Part shown: positions 7,797-16,076 of the stretch, piece by piece
Layout of the letters: each line of letters opens with the position of its first letter
Position numbering within the stretch: position 1 is the first letter of the stretch
Assembly (NCBI GenBank): GCA_016209885.1
Contig: JACQVF010000013.1
Span: 1-47,661 of the forward strand
Origin: Gemmatimonadota bacterium
GTDB taxonomy: Bacteria > Gemmatimonadota > Gemmatimonadetes > Longimicrobiales > Gaopeijiaceae
Direction of reading: 5' to 3'
DNA: 47,661 bases
The notes under the pieces: generated by a model
What the model was told of the DNA's origin: nothing
The model's input: only the letters and a program-made list of their open reading frames with translations
Databases searched by the model: none
Translations under genes and position numbers: made by a program

Positions 7797-9000
7797 GGCG
7801 CTCTTCGACGGACGCGGTCCGGGGGATCGAGACCTCGATGCAAGTTCCTTCGCCCGGCTGGCTGCAAATTTCGAGCCGGCCACCGAGGTACTCCGTCCGT
7901 TCCCGCATCCCGAAGAGCCCGAACCCTTTCGTCTGCGCGAGGGTGTGCTCTACCGCGAAGCCGCGGCCATTGTCCTGGATCTTGGCGATGACCTGACCCG
8001 ACGTCACCCGCAGCGTCACCTGCACGCACGTCGCCCGCGAGTGGCGGATCACGTTCGCCAGCGCCTCCTGCACGATCCGATAGAGTGCGAGTTCCGCATC
8101 GGGCGACAGGGTTCCCTCGAGAGGTCCCGTGTGGAACTCAATGTCGATTCCGGTGGCGTCGGTGATCGAGCGCACGTGGGCCTCGAGGGCAGCCACGAGT
8201 CCGAGGGCGTCCAGCGCCGGCGGCCGCAGCCCGCGGGCCGAGAAGCGGACGCGCTCCATGGCGTCGGCGATGGCCTGGCGGATCTCATCCAGGAGGGCAT
8301 CTCGAAGCTCGGCGTCCTTGACGCCCTGGGCGAGGCGCACGCGCACGAGCAGGGCCGCGAGCGTCTGGGCAGTGTCATCGTGCAGGTCCTTGGCGATGCG
8401 CCGGCGCTCCTCTTCCGCCACCTTCAGCACCCGTGCCGCCATGCCGCGAACACGGCTGCGATAGAGCGCCAGGCGGTCCAGCATGCCGTTGAACGTAGAG
8501 AGCAGGCTGCGGAGCTTGCGATCCGCGAGCAGTGACACGGGCGCCCGCGCCTCGAGGTGGCCGTCGTGCACCCGGGACGCGGTTTCTTCGAGCTGCCGTA
8601 CCGGCGCGAGCGCGATCCGCAGGATCGCCGCGTTCACGGCCACGCTGGCGGCCACGCCGACGACCGCCAGGATCGCCACGATCTCGAGAAGCGGCGCGTC
8701 GGGCGTGGCGCGCTCGTGGCGCGCCGCGACGAAGGTGCCGACGATGGCGCCGACGGTCACGATGGCGGCGTTCGCGATGAGAAGCTTGTAGAAGAGCGGA
8801 ACGCCGAGGAGCGCGTGCAGCGCGCGGTGGACGGGTCTCGTGGGGGCGCCGCTTGTCGGCTCGATCGTAACGGCCGGGACGTCTCGGGCTCGCCACTCCT
8901 CGGGGCCGGAGGACGCGGCCGGTCCGATTCCGGCATCGGCGTCCCGGTCGCGCCCCTCCATTTCGGAGGCGAGCCCGCCGAGGTCTATAGTGAGCGCCAT
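7789..9000 (-). CDS. NarX/LiaS-type sensor histidine kinase
   Basis: A 403-residue kinase. After a cytoplasmic N-terminus of about 65 residues come two membrane helices (about 72-95 and 107-130) with almost no periplasmic loop, then a HAMP-like linker (LAPVRQLEETASRVHDGHLEARA). HisKA_3 follows, with the phospho-accepting His in RIAKDLHDDTAQTLA, and HATPase_c with EALANVIRHS, DNGRGF and GFGLFGMRER. The tiny extracellular loop suggests sensing inside the membrane or in the cytoplasm. The start was set at ATG 9000, preceded by AGGGCT; upstream in-frame sequence is Arg/Pro-rich and unlikely to be translated. It overlaps its response regulator by eight bases. Confidence 0.9.
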   Translation of the reverse strand: MALTIDLGGLASEMEGRDRDADAGIGPAASSGPEEWRARDVPAVTIEPTSGAPTRPVHRALHALLGVPLFYKLLIANAAIVTVGAIVGTFVAARHERATPDAPLLEIVAILAVVGVAASVAVNAAILRIALAPVRQLEETASRVHDGHLEARAPVSLLADRKLRSLLSTFNGMLDRLALYRSRVRGMAARVLKVAEEERRRIAKDLHDDTAQTLAALLVRVRLAQGVKDAELRDALLDEIRQAIADAMERVRFSARGLRPPALDALGLVAALEAHVRSITDATGIDIEFHTGPLEGTLSPDAELALYRIVQEALANVIRHSRATCVQVTLRVTSGQVIAKIQDNGRGFAVEHTLAQTKGFGLFGMRERTEYLGGRLEICSQPGEGTCIEVSIPRTASVEERHA

Positions 9001-9423
9001 GGGAGAGCCCTCGTCTCCAGAAACCTCAGAAACCTCGCGACTCACGGCTTCGGGGCCCCGCGCCCGCCTCGCTGCCGGCTGGCCCGCCGCACTGACCCGG
9101 AGGTCGCCGGGGGGCGGGCGCCCGTCACCACGGAGCCAAAGCTGGGTGGGACGCAGGGGCGCGTCTGTCGGGAGACGCCGGAAGTCGTGTGGGGGTTCCT
9201 CCCGATTCGCACGCCGGGATAGGCGCGGGGCGGTCATGGGCAGGCCTCCCTGGATCGGTGCCTGGGCGGCGGCGCCGGCTGCGTCTCTCCGGGGCTGTGC
9301 CTCCCAAGCGCCCTTCGGGTTGCGGTGGCCTTGGGCCTTGGGGCATCGGCCGCGCTGGAGCTTCCTGACGATGCGCGCTGGCATCGCCGGCGTCGCGGCG
9401 GGAGGCCAGCCCCTCCATAATTT
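9001..9423. other. Intergenic stretch with no recognised gene
   Basis: This 423-base gap lies between the kinase start and the end of the minus-strand stress protein. The open frames here are Arg/Pro-rich and give no domain. A 9-bp tandem (CAGAAACCT twice, about 9017-9034) sits about 20 bases upstream of the kinase start. The region presumably holds the promoter of the kinase/regulator pair, but I cannot point to -35/-10 elements. Confidence 0.5.
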
Positions 9424-10305
9424 CTAGGCCCGTCCGGGGAGGACCAGGACCGGGCAGCGCGCATCCCGCAGGACTCCCGTCGCCACGCTGCCGATCAACG
9501 CACGTCCGATGGCGCCGGCGCCCCGCGTGCCCATGACGATGAGCTCGGACTCGTAGCGCGCGGCCGCGGCCAGAATCTCGTAGTCGGGGATGCCGAAGGA
9601 CGTGCGGGCAGCCGCGGCGCCGCGCTCGAAGCCCGCGGCTTCGATGCGCCGCTCCAGCCACGGCCGGGCGCCGTCCTCGAACTCCCGCCGCAGGCTTCGT
9701 CCGGACTCCCGCTCGGCCTCTGCCAGTCGCAGGTGGCCGTAGAGGGTGGGGTTGAACACGTACAGAGCGACGACCTCGGCGTCGAAGCGTCCGGCGAGAA
9801 GGCGGGCGGCCTCCAGCACCTCGAGTCCCAGGTCCGACTCGTCGATGGCCACCAGGATGCGCCGCGGGCGGCCCGGGTGCAGGTGCGACGCCAGGAGCAC
9901 GGGGAGGTGGGACCTGCGCGCGACCCGCTCCGCCGTGCTCCCTATGCCGCGTCCAATCCTCCGGCGCCCGTGCTGGCCCACCACGATGACGTCGGCCTGG
10001 AACTCCTGCGCGAGACCCGTGATGACCTCCGCGGGCGCCCCCACGCGTACCTCCGTCCACATGCGCGCGGCGCCGAGGGAGTCGCCCAGCTCGCGCAGCC
10101 GGCTTACCGCGCCGAGCCGTGCGGTCTCCACGAGCTCTGCGTGTGGCGGGAAGAGTGCGCCCAGGAAGCTGGGAGGATGCGGGATATCGACGGCATGCAC
10201 GAGTACGAGCTCCGCGCCCGGTGCGAGCTCCCGGGCCGTCCAGCGCGCGGCGGCGATGGAAGGCTCGCTGAAATCCAGGCCCACCACGACCTTGTCGAGC
10301 TTCAT
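9424..10305 (-). CDS. Universal stress protein, two tandem UspA domains
   Basis: A 293-residue protein with two complete Usp domains (about 1-140 and 150-290). Domain 1 starts MKLDKVVVGLDFSEPS and has the ATP-type motif GQHGRRRIGRGIGSTAE. Domain 2 starts RRILVAIDESD and has GTRGAGAIGRALIGSVA. Both retain the G-x2-G-x9-G-S pattern linked to nucleotide binding, so ATP-bound stress-protein function is likely. It is the intact counterpart of the frameshifted gene at 5251-6139. It sits between the NarX/NarL-like pair and the dehydrogenase, all on the minus strand, which suggests a stress or low-oxygen context by analogy with other Usp-linked two-component systems. Confidence 0.92.
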   Translation of the reverse strand: MKLDKVVVGLDFSEPSIAAARWTARELAPGAELVLVHAVDIPHPPSFLGALFPPHAELVETARLGAVSRLRELGDSLGAARMWTEVRVGAPAEVITGLAQEFQADVIVVGQHGRRRIGRGIGSTAERVARRSHLPVLLASHLHPGRPRRILVAIDESDLGLEVLEAARLLAGRFDAEVVALYVFNPTLYGHLRLAEAERESGRSLRREFEDGARPWLERRIEAAGFERGAAAARTSFGIPDYEILAAAARYESELIVMGTRGAGAIGRALIGSVATGVLRDARCPVLVLPGRA

Positions 10306-10404
10306 GGTTCCCCCAGGAAGGAAGAGGTGGCGTCCGCGCCGTAGAGAGCCGCGGCGGCGATCGGGAACCTCGTATCGAGTGATCCTCCTATCTGGCGACC
10401 CTCG

Positions 10405-11190
10405 CTACCGCGCCGTATAGCCGCCATCGATCACGAGCTCAGCGCCGGTGACGAATTTCGCCTCGTCCGACGCGAGATACAGGATGCCGTACGCCACGTC
10501 ATCGGGCTCACCCACGTGCCCGAGAGGATGAAGCGCGTCCAGCGTCCTGCGGCCCGCCGCCACGTCGCCCATGGCCCGGAGGTGATTCTCCACCATGGGG
10601 GTCCAGATGAAGCCCGGGTGCACGGAGTTCACGCGGATGGCGTCGCCCGCGTAGAGAAGCGCATCCGTCTTCGTCATGAGGCGGACCGCACCTTTGGACG
10701 CATGATAGGGCGGCAGGTCCGGCGCGCTCACGATCCCGTAGGTGGACGAAAGATTGATGATGCTTCCGCCGCCGTTGCGCCTCATGTACGGGACCGCGTG
10801 CTTCGTCCCGAAGAACACGCCCTTCACGTTCACAGCCATGACGCTGTCCCATTCCGCTTCCGTGAGCTGGTGGGTCGGCTTGCTCGCGCCGGCGATGCCG
10901 GCGTTGTTCACCAGGACGTCGATCTGGCCGAAGCGCTCCGCGATCTCAGCGAAGATCTGCCGGACCTGGTCCTCCCGGGAGACGTCGAGGTGCCAGAACC
11001 GTGCCACGCCGCCCTGGCCGGCGATCCGGTCCACGAGCGCCCGTCCCTCGTCGTCGAGGACATCGGTCACGGCGACTCTCGCACCGTGCTGCGCTAGTAG
11101 CAGGGACGTGGCGCGCCCGATGCCAAGGGCGCCGCCCGTCACAGTCGCGACCTTCCCGTCTACTCGTCCCATGGGTTTTCCCCAGTTCAT
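10405..11190 (-). CDS. Short-chain dehydrogenase/reductase (classical SDR)
   Basis: A 261-residue cytoplasmic NAD(P)-dependent oxidoreductase. The cofactor motif TGGALGIGRA (TGxxxGxG type) lies near the N-terminus. It is followed by NNAG, the catalytic Ser in INLSSTYG and the YHASK motif (Tyr-x3-Lys), with VNSVHPG and the usual C-terminal VIDGGYTAR. The Asp after beta-2 (VAVTDVLDDEG) favours NAD over NADP. Substrate cannot be told from sequence. The start at 11190 gives a short leader; ATG 11172 (MGRVDGK) is nearly as likely. The gene is 99 bases upstream of the stress-protein gene and could share its transcript. Confidence 0.92.
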   Translation of the reverse strand: MNWGKPMGRVDGKVATVTGGALGIGRATSLLLAQHGARVAVTDVLDDEGRALVDRIAGQGGVARFWHLDVSREDQVRQIFAEIAERFGQIDVLVNNAGIAGASKPTHQLTEAEWDSVMAVNVKGVFFGTKHAVPYMRRNGGGSIINLSSTYGIVSAPDLPPYHASKGAVRLMTKTDALLYAGDAIRVNSVHPGFIWTPMVENHLRAMGDVAAGRRTLDALHPLGHVGEPDDVAYGILYLASDEAKFVTGAELVIDGGYTAR

Positions 11191-11433
11191 TTTTTCGTCC
11201 TGCCCGCGGGATCGCGGCCCCTGCACGGTGCACAGTTCCGTCGTGTTACGAGTCTGATCTCTGGCGACACGCGACTGTTCTGGCGGTCGAGAATCTCGGC
11301 GCCGGGGCTCGCGCCACAAAGCTATGAGGCTCGGGGGCGTGGTCTGTCGGGGAAACGTCTACTCTTGGACGGGCGATTGTTGAGATCGCGTGTGGGAGGA
11401 CGCCCCGCACCGGCTCGACTTCCCCCAGCGTCC

Positions 11434-11457
11434 ATCGATGAAGGGTTCTTCATCGAT
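11434..11457. promoter_or_regulatory. Perfect 10-bp inverted repeat overlapping operator site 1
   Basis: ATCGATGAAG, a 4-base loop GGTT, then CTTCATCGAT form a perfect 10-bp inverted repeat upstream of the cytochrome b gene. Its two halves contain the TGAA and first TTCA of the shared operator that runs from 11439. It is too far from any stop codon and has no T tract, so an operator is more likely than a terminator. Confidence 0.6.
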
Positions 11458-11474
11458 CTTTCACTATTCCTTCA
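11439..11474 (+). promoter_or_regulatory. Shared operator, site 1 (upstream of cytochrome b)
   Basis: TGAA-N6-TTCA-N7-TTCA-N7-TTCA, matching all 16 fixed positions. TTCA elements start at 11449, 11460 and 11471, an 11-bp period. The array points to the cytochrome b start, 153 bases downstream. Phased direct repeats at 11 bp are typical of OmpR/PhoB-family binding sites. The N7 spacing and GTTCACC-like units recall the Streptomyces PHO box, though this identity is only an analogy. Confidence 0.7.
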
Positions 11475-11626
11475 TCCCGCCGCATCATTCTTGTCGCTGT
11501 TCCGCGTGATTCTTCAAATCGTTCTACATTCCGCGGCGCCCGCGCGGACGCCGCGAGCGAACGGTGTACGGTACGAGGTGCATTTGTGATGGGCAGCGCG
11601 GTCGTTGCGGGCAGCTCGAGAGACGG

Positions 11627-12757
11627 ATGAGTGGGCTCAGCACGCACGGAGCCGCCATGCGCGGAGAAGAGGGTGGCGAGCCGGCCGCGAACGGGCTTTC
11701 GAGGCCACGGGAGGGGGGAGGGTCTGCGGCGGCGAGTGGCCAGGAAGGGCCGGGCGACAGCGGCGTCGGCCCTCTCACCCGCCGCCTCGGGCTGGTTGCC
11801 CTGGACTACCCGATCCCGCGGGCGGCCAACCGTTGGACGTACATGCTGGGCGGGCTCACCGCGTCGCTGATCCTCGTGCTCATCCTCACGGGCCTCTACC
11901 TCGCGCAGTTCTACAATCCGAACCCGCTCGGCGCGCACGACAGCGTGCTGTATATCAACACGCGGGCGCCGTTGGGCCATTGGGTGCGGAGCCTTCACTA
12001 TTGGGCGGCGGGCGCGGTGACGGTCACGGTGGCGGCTCACCTGTGCTACGTGTTCTGGCGGCGCTCGTACCGGGAGCCGCGGGAGGTGACGTGGTGGGCC
12101 GGCGTGGGGATGGCCGGGTTCCTCTTCCTGCTGATCGTGACGGGCACGGCGCTGCGCTACGACCAGGAGGGCTTCGAGGCCCTCGCTCACTTCGTGGCGG
12201 GTGGCGAGCTTAGCGGGGCACTCGGCCGGTTTTTCACCGAGGCGTTCACACCGAGCACGCCGCTCCTGGCGCGGGTCTTCGGTCTTCACATCGCGGTTCT
12301 GCCCCTGGCGCTTTTGGCGTTGATGGGCCTTCACTTCTGGCTCATCCGGCACCTGGGGATCCACGCGGATCGCTCCAGGAGCTCGGTCTTCCGCACGCAT
12401 CTGGTGCGGCTGACGGGTGCATCGCTCGTGGCGTTCGCGGCACTCGGGTTCCTGGCCGCAGCGTTTCCCGAGGGGCTGGGGTACCCGCCGGTTGCCGGCG
12501 TCGAGATCACGAAGCCGTACTGGCCGGTCCTCTGGGTGTACGGGCTGGAGAACCTCCTGGGCGTTTGGGGGATGGTGATCGGGCCGGTCGCGCTGTTCCT
12601 GTTTCTGGTGGCGGTGCCGTTCCTGGACCGGGGCGCGGACGACGCGCCGGGCCGCCATGGCTGGGTCGGCTGGCTGGCGCTCGCCTTCGGAGCGGCCACG
12701 GCCGCGCTCTGGCTCTACGGAGTCTTCGGCAGGGCGCAGCAGCACATCGGCATGTGA
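11627..12757 (+). CDS. Cytochrome b of a bc-type quinol-oxidising complex
   Basis: A 376-residue membrane protein holding two b haems. Ligand pairs are His124/His138 (HYWAAGAVTVTVAAHL) and His221/His236 (LHIAVLPLALLALMGLH). The second pair is 15 apart, as in b6-type proteins. An N-terminal hydrophilic tail of about 65 residues precedes the helices. The C-terminal part is subunit IV-like: the quinol-site motif usually written PEWY appears here as PYWP (297-300), so the Glu is missing. The partner Rieske protein is encoded 2.5 kb away on the other strand (15292-15759). The start was set at ATG 11627; an earlier in-frame start at 11564 is possible. No cytochrome c1/f gene is adjacent. Confidence 0.88.
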   Translation: MSGLSTHGAAMRGEEGGEPAANGLSRPREGGGSAAASGQEGPGDSGVGPLTRRLGLVALDYPIPRAANRWTYMLGGLTASLILVLILTGLYLAQFYNPNPLGAHDSVLYINTRAPLGHWVRSLHYWAAGAVTVTVAAHLCYVFWRRSYREPREVTWWAGVGMAGFLFLLIVTGTALRYDQEGFEALAHFVAGGELSGALGRFFTEAFTPSTPLLARVFGLHIAVLPLALLALMGLHFWLIRHLGIHADRSRSSVFRTHLVRLTGASLVAFAALGFLAAAFPEGLGYPPVAGVEITKPYWPVLWVYGLENLLGVWGMVIGPVALFLFLVAVPFLDRGADDAPGRHGWVGWLALAFGAATAALWLYGVFGRAQQHIGM

Positions 12758-12804
12758 GCGTGGAGGGTTCGAGTGAGGGGTTCTCTCTCGAGGGTTCTAC
12801 TCAT

Positions 12805-13368
12805 ATGACGCATCTTGTGAAGTGCCTGTCGCTCATCGCCGTAGCGGCGCTGCTCTTCGCCGCGGTCCCGGCTACCGGCTGGGCGCACGGGGAGGGAGTG
12901 CTGAAGAGTTCGGGGAGCTCGGCGGCGGCCGGGTCATCGCTCCCGGTCCAGGGATCGTCATTTGAGCGAGGAGTTCATTTGCGGCTGGTGCTCGTGGGAG
13001 CGCTGGAGGAATACGCGCTCGGGGAAGCCACGGCGGACAGCGCCGGGGCGTTCGCTCTCGAGGTGCGGGTGCCGCGGGAGGCGAAGACGGGCCAGTACCG
13101 GCTGGTGGCCGTTGCCCCGGACGGCGACCGGGTGGCTACGCTGGACCTGATGGTGACGGAGGCGGGCGCCGACGCAGGCGGCCCGGAGAGTGAGCCGGCG
13201 AGTGAGCAGCATGCCGGGCATGAGGAGGTACAGGCGGCGGCCCGGGCCGACGAGATGCCCATGGAGCGACCGTGGAGCGGGGCCGAGTGGGGGGTGATCG
13301 GGCTGCTCATCGGCCTGGCGGGCGGCCTGGGGATCGCGCTCCTCCGGCGTGGCGCAACGGGACGGTGA
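12805..13368 (+). CDS. Secreted Ig-like protein with C-terminal membrane anchor
   Basis: A 187-residue protein. It has a Sec signal peptide (about 1-27, ending near GWAHGE), a beta-rich domain (about 35-122; GSSFERGVHLRLVLVG, AGAFALEVRVP, GQYRLVAVAPDGD) and a His/Glu-rich linker including EQHAGHEE. One C-terminal helix (about 160-180) is followed by Arg residues. The fold looks like a bacterial Ig/transthyretin-like domain, as in some CopC-type or carboxypeptidase-regulatory-like proteins; I cannot name a family. Exported, and tethered to the outer face of the inner membrane. It follows cytochrome b by 47 bases and is probably co-transcribed under operator site 1. A quinol-complex accessory or metal-handling role is inference. 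Confidence 0.7.
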   Translation: MTHLVKCLSLIAVAALLFAAVPATGWAHGEGVLKSSGSSAAAGSSLPVQGSSFERGVHLRLVLVGALEEYALGEATADSAGAFALEVRVPREAKTGQYRLVAVAPDGDRVATLDLMVTEAGADAGGPESEPASEQHAGHEEVQAAARADEMPMERPWSGAEWGVIGLLIGLAGGLGIALLRRGATGR

Positions 13369-13488
13369 TGCCGGCCATGGCGACCTGCCTGGTGCGGGAG
13401 CCGCTCGCGGCGGAGCCCGGTGGGGATCGCGATCGCCGCCGGACGACGCAAACGGCTCCGTGGAGCGGGCGGCCCCTGGCTTGCGCTT

Positions 13489-14031
13489 CTACGCGGTCGT
13501 GAACGGGAAGATCATTCCGTAGGTCCCGTTCGCGTGCTGCCAGCCGGGCCCCATCATGCCGCTCATCATATTGTTCATCCCGCTCATCATCCCGCCGCTC
13601 ATCATCTGGCCCATGACCCACCGGCCGCCCATGTGCTGGCCGTGCTGGTCGAAGCCGATGGGGTTGCCGCCGGCGTCCCGCATCCCGCCGCCGACGTGGA
13701 TCGTGTAGCGGGTTCGGGACCTGAGGGACGAAGCCGGTGTGAACGTGGCGCGCCTGCGGTCCGCGGACCAGCTCCAGGTGCCGGCCACCACCGGACCGTT
13801 CACGTCCCCTTCGTGGAGCGCGGCGTACATCTCCATACCCATCCCCATCCCCATCGCGTGGGTGAACTCGACGACAATAGGCGAATCGGGATGCACGCCC
13901 GTGCTGCCACCCGCGGGGATGACCGATGCGAGCTCGGTGGCCGCGTCGCCGGGGGTGTCCGCCAGGTCCATCATGCAGGCCGTGCCCGCCAACAACCCGA
14001 CCAGCACGCCCCATCTCATTGTGCGGTGCAT
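13489..14031 (-). CDS. Met/His-rich lipoprotein with Big_5 (SbsA Ig-like) domain, copy A
   Basis: A 180-residue exported lipoprotein. The signal ends in a lipobox (LLAGTAC, Cys19). A single Ig-like domain (about 33-125) has the hallmark features of Big_5/SbsA domains: VIPAGGSTGVHPDSPIVVEFTHAM, TWSWSADRRRATFTP and TRYTIHVGGGMRDAGGNPI. It ends in a Met-rich stretch (WVMGQMMSGGMMSGMNNMM) and a terminal GTYGMIFPFTTA. Clusters of Met and His suit Cu(I) or other soft-metal binding, but that is inference. It has a close paralogue at 14614-15195 on the opposite strand, so the two are divergently transcribed. Operator site 2 lies 124 bases upstream and points to it. Confidence 0.8.
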   Translation of the reverse strand: MHRTMRWGVLVGLLAGTACMMDLADTPGDAATELASVIPAGGSTGVHPDSPIVVEFTHAMGMGMGMEMYAALHEGDVNGPVVAGTWSWSADRRRATFTPASSLRSRTRYTIHVGGGMRDAGGNPIGFDQHGQHMGGRWVMGQMMSGGMMSGMNNMMSGMMGPGWQHANGTYGMIFPFTTA

Positions 14032-14154
14032 CCTCGAATGCTCCTCTCGGTGCTTTGCCGGGCGTCCGGGCCGTCGTCGCCGGGTTCGCAGCGCGACAGC
14101 TCACGGTGCGATCGCCCCCGTCCCTCACTCAGGTCAAGGATGCGCAGGGCCGTC

Positions 14155-14190
14155 TAAAGCGACCTTGAACCGCGTATGAAGATTCGTTCA
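14155..14190 (-). promoter_or_regulatory. Shared operator, site 2 (upstream of lipoprotein copy A)
   Basis: On the minus strand: TGAA-N6-TTCA-N7-TTCA-N7-TTTA, 15 of 16 fixed positions matching. The array points to the lipoprotein gene starting at 14031. Spacing and order equal those of the other five sites. Confidence 0.65.
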
Positions 14191-14613
14191 TCCGCGGGGG
14201 AACTCCTCGGCCCGTCCTCGAAGGTGCACATGGACTGTCACCCGCGGTGTTCGGGGCCCAGCAGCGTGGAGTGCGATGGCGTCGGGAATACGGGCCTCCT
14301 CGGTCGTAGCGCCGTGGTGCCAGCCGGCGCTCGAGTCGGAGCGGATCATCCTGCGTACTGCGTACTCCGGTCCGTCCCGCCTCCGTAACATCAACTTGCT
14401 GCGGATATTACGGTTGTTTGTGTGTGTGGAAGGGGGGCGGTGCCGTAGGCGTTCGAAGGGATGTCCCTGGATCGACGCCGGGCGCGGGCGCCTCCGTGGC
14501 CGGCCGCCGGCCCTGAAGCCAGGACGATGGCACGGACCTCGCAATGAATCGTCGGGGAGTTCTGGAGTTCATGTTTTTTCGGACGCCGGAAGGCGGAGAG
14601 GAGGAGGTCAAGG

Positions 14614-15195
14614 ATGCGCACGAGGGTGGCGGGGGTGTGGATGCTGGCCGCTTCGGTTCTCGCAGTGGCGGCATGTGCCGAGGACGGGTTTGCCCCGCAG
14701 GACGGGGAGACGCTCCTGTCGGCGGTGACACCTCAAGGCGGCGCCGTGGGAGTCGACCCGAGCGCGCCGATCGTGATCCAGTTCAGCCACGCCATGCCCA
14801 CCGGCATGGAGGGTTACGTGGCCTTGCACGAGGGCGACGTGAGCGGTCCCGTGGTGGCCGGTACGTGGAGCTGGTCCGATGATCGGACGCGGCTGACCTT
14901 CACGCCGGCCTCGCCCCTGAAGCCAGCGACGCAATATGCGCTGCACGTGGGCGGCGGGATGCGCGATGAGAACGGCAACCCGGTCAACTGTGATCGCCGC
15001 GGAGCGCAGATGGGGGGCCACCGCGTCACCGACCAGATGATGTGGGGGTCGAATGGCGCGGGCATGCACGGTCAACGCGGCGCGGGCATGCATGGCGGTG
15101 ACCCGGCGGGCACGGCGGGGCAAGGCATGATGGGTGCCGGCTGGCGCCATGCGGACGGGACCTACGGGATGGTCTTCATCTTCACGACCGCGTGA
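14614..15195 (+). CDS. Met/His-rich lipoprotein with Big_5 (SbsA Ig-like) domain, copy B
   Basis: A 193-residue paralogue of the gene at 13489-14031. The signal peptide ends at a lipobox (LAVAAC, Cys21). The Ig-like domain keeps the same landmarks: PQGGAVGVDPSAPIVIQFSHAM, EGDVSGPVVAGTWSWSDD and YALHVGGGMRDENGNPV. The tail is rich in Met, His and Gly (repeats of GAGMHG) rather than the pure Met run of copy A, and ends GTYGMVFIFTTA. A strong ribosome-binding site (GGAGAGGAGG) precedes the ATG. No copy of the shared operator is seen upstream, so the two copies may respond to different signals. Likely exported metal-binding or surface proteins; role unknown. Confidence 0.8.
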   Translation: MRTRVAGVWMLAASVLAVAACAEDGFAPQDGETLLSAVTPQGGAVGVDPSAPIVIQFSHAMPTGMEGYVALHEGDVSGPVVAGTWSWSDDRTRLTFTPASPLKPATQYALHVGGGMRDENGNPVNCDRRGAQMGGHRVTDQMMWGSNGAGMHGQRGAGMHGGDPAGTAGQGMMGAGWRHADGTYGMVFIFTTA

Positions 15196-15224
15196 GCGGG
15201 TCGCGCCCCGTCTCGGGAGCGCGG

Positions 15225-15259
15225 GAAGCCCCGGTCGCTCAGTTGGTGGCCGGGGCTTC
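15225..15259. terminator. Bidirectional terminator between convergent genes
   Basis: GAAGCCCCGG and CCGGGGCTTC form a perfect 10-bp stem with a 15-base loop, 30 bases after the lipoprotein stop and 33 bases from the Rieske stop. The T run after it is weak (TT), so it may act as a stem-only terminator in either direction. Confidence 0.7.
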
Positions 15260-15291
15260 TTGCGTCGGGTTGCGGGATCGGAGCCCGGTGA

Positions 15292-15759
15292 TCACGCGCT
15301 TCCCAGGTAGATGCGCTCGTCCCCCACGGCCACGGGGATCGCTGGCAGCGGCGCAGGCGGAGGGCCGGAGATCACCTGGCCGTTCGTGTCGAAGCGGCCA
15401 TCGTGACAGGGGCACTGGATGAACTGGCTGTCCTGGTTCCAGAACACGACGCAACCGAGGTGCGTGCAGATCGCCGAAAACGCCTTGACCGTGCCTGCAA
15501 CGTTGAGCACGAGCGCCGGCCTGTCTTCGTAAGTAACCTTTATCGCAGCGCCCGGAGGAAGGTCGCGGAGATCGCCGACGAGCAGTCGGCCGCCGCCGGG
15601 CTGGCTGGTGCGCACGGGCGCGGTCAGGTAGCCCGCCATGGGGATCGCGCTGCCGGCTGCGAGCGCGGCGAGCGCGCCGCCGACGATCAGTTCGAGGGCC
15701 CGGCGGCGTGTTGGGTGCGCCTCCAGTAGCTCCTGGAGGAGCGCTTCCTCATCAGTCAT
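15292..15759 (-). CDS. Rieske [2Fe-2S] protein of a bc-type complex
   Basis: A 155-residue membrane-anchored iron-sulfur protein that takes an electron from quinol at the Qo site. After an N-terminal cytoplasmic segment with Arg residues (PTRRRALELIVGG) there is one membrane helix (about 22-44). The Rieske fold then shows both cluster boxes: CTHLGC (98-103) and CPCHDG (116-121), giving two Cys and two His ligands plus the disulfide Cys pair. It is shorter than many Rieske proteins but complete. It is the likely partner of cytochrome b at 11627-12757 although read from the other strand. Operator site 3 lies 142 bases upstream, so both subunits share the same control element. Confidence 0.94.
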   Translation of the reverse strand: MTDEEALLQELLEAHPTRRRALELIVGGALAALAAGSAIPMAGYLTAPVRTSQPGGGRLLVGDLRDLPPGAAIKVTYEDRPALVLNVAGTVKAFSAICTHLGCVVFWNQDSQFIQCPCHDGRFDTNGQVISGPPPAPLPAIPVAVGDERIYLGSA

Positions 15760-15900
15760 CGAACGCCTTCCGTTTTGTCAACCGGTAGCAGGGTAGCAGG
15801 GACCGGGCACTTCGCTTTCCATCGGGACGGACGAAGCGGATTCTGCCTCTGCGGCCCACGCGACCGTTTCGGATCCCACCTTACGCTAGCGGCGTCCACC

Positions 15901-15936
15901 TGAAGTCCCTGCGAAGCCGCCATGAAGATCGCTTCA
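15901..15936 (-). promoter_or_regulatory. Shared operator, site 3 (upstream of Rieske)
   Basis: On the minus strand: TGAA-N6-TTCA-N7-TTCG-N7-TTCA, 15 of 16 fixed positions. The last element ends 142 bases before the Rieske start codon. Confidence 0.65.
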
Positions 15937-16076
15937 CCTCTGTGGGGTGCCTTGCAGGAGGTCGCTGGCTTCGCGTCACGCGTACCCTAAGCCCCCACCT
16001 GCGAGGCAGCGCGATCGCTGGTGCGCGGTTACTCGCCTCTGCGCGCGCCTGCCGCACACCGAACCGGGAACCCCGC

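Noticed and set aside
14560..14613. A seventh operator copy before lipoprotein copy B
   Set aside because: A TGAA and a TTCA are present but the spacing does not fit the N6/N7 pattern, and too few fixed positions match.
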